Shown: piece after piece, positions 62,258-64,000 of the stretch | How positions within the stretch are numbered: the first letter of the stretch is position 1 | Layout of the letters: each line of letters opens with the position of its first letter | DNA from: Salinispora cortesiana | Lineage (GTDB): Bacteria; Actinomycetota; Actinomycetes; Mycobacteriales; Micromonosporaceae | DNA: 64,000 nucleotides | Reading direction: 5' to 3' | NCBI RefSeq assembly: GCF_000484695.1 | Contig: NZ_AXVR01000018.1 | Location: 1 to 64,000 of the forward strand | Program-made: the position numbers and the translations under genes | Notes under the pieces: generated by a model | The model's input: only the letters and a program-made list of their open reading frames with translations | What the model was told of the DNA's origin: nothing | The model's database searches: none

Positions 62258-64000
62258 CTACTCGTCCCTGAGAACCTCTTGCGAACCGAGGTTAGCGATC
62301 TTGGTTGGTAGGAGGTATTCCTCGATCTGCTCCGCGAGGTGAAGCGGCCACGGTAGGACGGTGGTGCCCCGTACGTACGGTGCTGCATCTCGCAGCTCGT
62401 GTGCCAGCGCCGCCCAGTGCTCGGGCTGGTCGCCGTCCTGGATTCCCGCCACGAGCAGCTCGATGAACTGCGGGTTCCATACCTGGGCCTTCGGCTTTGG
62501 GGCAGTGAGCTTGCCGTTGTGCTCGCCGGGGATCAGCTTCGACACGCCCTTCAACGCCCCGGAGTGCGTGCTGGGCTTGCCCGTGGTGCTGCCGTACACC
62601 CGAGGCGCCAGGAAGCGCCACAGACCCTTGGGCTGGCCTGTGCCGTCGTCCGTTACGCCGTAGCACTCCGGCGTCTCGCCGCCTTCAGCGGTGCGAACGC
62701 GTACATGACGCAGGCCGGGCAGCTTGCTGATCGGCTGAGGTTCACCGCTGCCGAAGCCGAGGCTGTCGAGCTGGATGCGGCCGTTGGTGAGGGTGTTCCA
62801 GACGCTGCGCAGGTTCTGCGCATGGGTGAGTAGCAGGGTGTCGGGGAAAGCGCTGGTGGCTTCATCGATAACGTCCTTGGCGAACCGGACCACGTCGTCG
62901 GGGCCGCACTTGAGGTCCACGTTGACGTACTGCTTACCGATCTCCACGAGCCCGGTGTGCAGAGGCTGCCAGGGCACCTTGGGCGCACGGACTTCCACAT
63001 GCTGACCGGTGGGGTCGACGAGCACGGCGACCGGGACCTGTCGCGCGAGCCCCCAGACGCGTCCCTTGTTCTGGCGGATCATCCAGATGGCCAGGAGTGC
63101 CGGCCGTCGGATGAGGGTGTTTTGCGCCGGCTCAGGCAGCGGTTCTGAGCGTACGCCGAGCTGCCGTAACAGATCATCGACGGCTGCGGCGAACCGCTCT
63201 CGGTTCGGGTCAGAGGGCTCCCTGCCCTCACGGGCGCGAGGGGGACGCTTCGGCTCGGCCACCGGGGTGACGAACTGGCTGAGCCGGCCCGTCCGCAGCA
63301 GGCCGTGCCGGATGGCGAACTTGGGATCGTCGCCGCGTCGCCGGCCCTGATAGGCGTCGGGGTGGGCGATCTCGACCAGGGCGATCGTCGGGTTTGCCGC
63401 CTCGCTAAGTGCGTCGGCGATGTGCTCGATGCGAGCCTCCACCGCGGCCTGGGGCCGGCGTCCGACTCGGTCAAGGTCGGCGCGAATCGTCGGTGCCGCC
63501 AGCCGCCGAATCCCGATGGTCGCCGCGCCAAGGTCGATGTGGGCCCCGGCCTCGTCAAGCTGCTCGGCACGGGGCATCGGGACGCCGAGACGGGTGGCGA
63601 GCCGGTCGAGGGCGTATTGCGTGGCGCGGTCGGTGTCGGTGAGCAGTTCGATGTCCAGGCGCGGCCCGACGATCTCACCGAGATAGGTGGCCGAAACCTG
63701 ACTCTCGCTGATGCCGCCAAGCCCTTTGTACACGGTGCACTTTTCGCGGGGGAGCGCCGCGGCCGAACGGAGGTGTGGGCTGAGCTCGCTAATGACCCAG
63801 TCCATCAGCGGCTGGCGATCGGCGACCGACAGCCCGGCGCTGACCTTCTCAGCCGGAAGCATGCCGGTGCTGTATACCAGCGTAGCTGCGTCGCCGTGGC
63901 GCTGGAGGTAGTCCAGTGGCTTGTCGACCAGCTGCTGCGGGTCGGGCAGGCGGTCGAGACAACCGGCTTCCTTTAGTACCCTCGCGAGGGCGTCGTCCCA
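62258..64000 (-). CDS. pPIWI_RE-type Argonaute/PIWI-like defence protein, C-terminal part (5' end beyond the window)
   Basis: The frame is open from 64000 to its stop at 62258, so 580 C-terminal residues are visible; full pPIWI_RE proteins are ~900-1000. The end, HELRDAAPYVRGTTVLPWPL then HLAEQIEEYLL, matches the LPxPLHLAxxxEEY hallmark of the RNaseH_pPIWI_RE domain (formerly DUF3893). Upstream blocks RRPALLAIWMIRQNKGRVWG, VPVAVLVDPTGQHVEVRAPK, WQPLHTGLVEIGKQYVNVDL and NLRSVWNTLTNGRIQLDSLG also fit. The family is a predicted RNA/DNA-guided nuclease of a three-gene defence cassette with a DinG-type helicase and a REase, which would lie to the right, out of view. The catalytic state cannot be judged fully. 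Confidence 0.65.
   Translation of the reverse strand, partial: WDDALARVLKEAGCLDRLPDPQQLVDKPLDYLQRHGDAATLVYSTGMLPAEKVSAGLSVADRQPLMDWVISELSPHLRSAAALPREKCTVYKGLGGISESQVSATYLGEIVGPRLDIELLTDTDRATQYALDRLATRLGVPMPRAEQLDEAGAHIDLGAATIGIRRLAAPTIRADLDRVGRRPQAAVEARIEHIADALSEAANPTIALVEIAHPDAYQGRRRGDDPKFAIRHGLLRTGRLSQFVTPVAEPKRPPRAREGREPSDPNRERFAAAVDDLLRQLGVRSEPLPEPAQNTLIRRPALLAIWMIRQNKGRVWGLARQVPVAVLVDPTGQHVEVRAPKVPWQPLHTGLVEIGKQYVNVDLKCGPDDVVRFAKDVIDEATSAFPDTLLLTHAQNLRSVWNTLTNGRIQLDSLGFGSGEPQPISKLPGLRHVRVRTAEGGETPECYGVTDDGTGQPKGLWRFLAPRVYGSTTGKPSTHSGALKGVSKLIPGEHNGKLTAPKPKAQVWNPQFIELLVAGIQDGDQPEHWAALAHELRDAAPYVRGTTVLPWPLHLAEQIEEYLLPTKIANLGSQEVLRDE

Overview
This 64 kb window is a high-GC actinobacterial chromosome segment. 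It has GTG and TTG starts, many 1-4 base start/stop overlaps, BTAD/NB-ARC and AraC-type regulators, secreted CBM-bearing glycosidases and AICE-type mobility genes. The gene repertoire points to a member of the Micromonosporaceae (Salinispora or Micromonospora-like); this is inferred from gene content, not from a marker gene.

Layout. (1) 1-0.76 kb: IS debris, an IS1380-type transposase cut by the left edge and abutting an IS256-type remnant. (2) 0.77-10.6 kb: AraC and MerR regulators, then a tight run of unbV-unbU (homologues of two enediyne-cassette genes, with no PKS here), a hemerythrin, a radical SAM/SPASM protein, a DUF4034-like protein and an M16 peptidase. (3) 10.6-20.8 kb: a large BTAD/NB-ARC regulator, DUF899, MFS exporter, SDR, cupin, AraC and VOC genes, then a decay zone with a frameshifted DUF998 gene, a headless LuxR regulator and an internally deleted serine hydrolase. 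(4) 20.9-26 kb: secreted alpha-amylase with two CBM20 modules, a DUF5872 protein, and a secreted GH5 cellulase (FnIII-CBM2) behind a CebR-like box. (5) 26.2-42 kb: a steroid catabolism cluster with five KstR-like operators: chsE1-chsE2, hsd4B, kstD, a second KstD-like flavoprotein, kshA/kshB with a small protein gene between them, hsaA-hsaD-hsaC-hsaB, fadD3 and a DUF3068 envelope protein. (6) 42.3 kb: the 3' half of a tRNA-Lys(CTT) followed by a terminator, a probable attachment-site scar. (7) 42.5-56.4 kb: small Cys-rich proteins, GNAT and a TPR-type regulator, then an unrecognised biosynthetic-looking locus: glycosyltransferase, kinase-like/PLP-decarboxylase fusion, nucleotidyltransferase, sulfotransferase, argS (opposite strand), two more glycosyltransferases, a 72-aa protein and a PhyH-type oxygenase. 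(8) 56.4-62.2 kb: a frameshifted HAD gene and an AICE-like module (replication-relaxation protein, DUF2637 membrane protein, Xis-like HTH, tyrosine integrase). (9) 62.26 kb to the right edge: the C-terminal 580 residues of a probable pPIWI_RE Argonaute-like defence protein.

How the genes work together. The steroid cluster contains the A/B-ring opening steps: KstD desaturates, KshAB hydroxylates C9, HsaAB hydroxylates the aromatised A ring, HsaC cleaves it, HsaD hydrolyses the product and FadD3 activates the HIP remnant. It also contains side-chain beta-oxidation enzymes (ChsE1/E2 dehydrogenase, Hsd4B hydratase). KstR-like palindromes sit on or beside predicted -10 elements, which suggests one regulon. 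The most novel material is the 45.6-56.4 kb locus and the pPIWI_RE gene beside an integrase.
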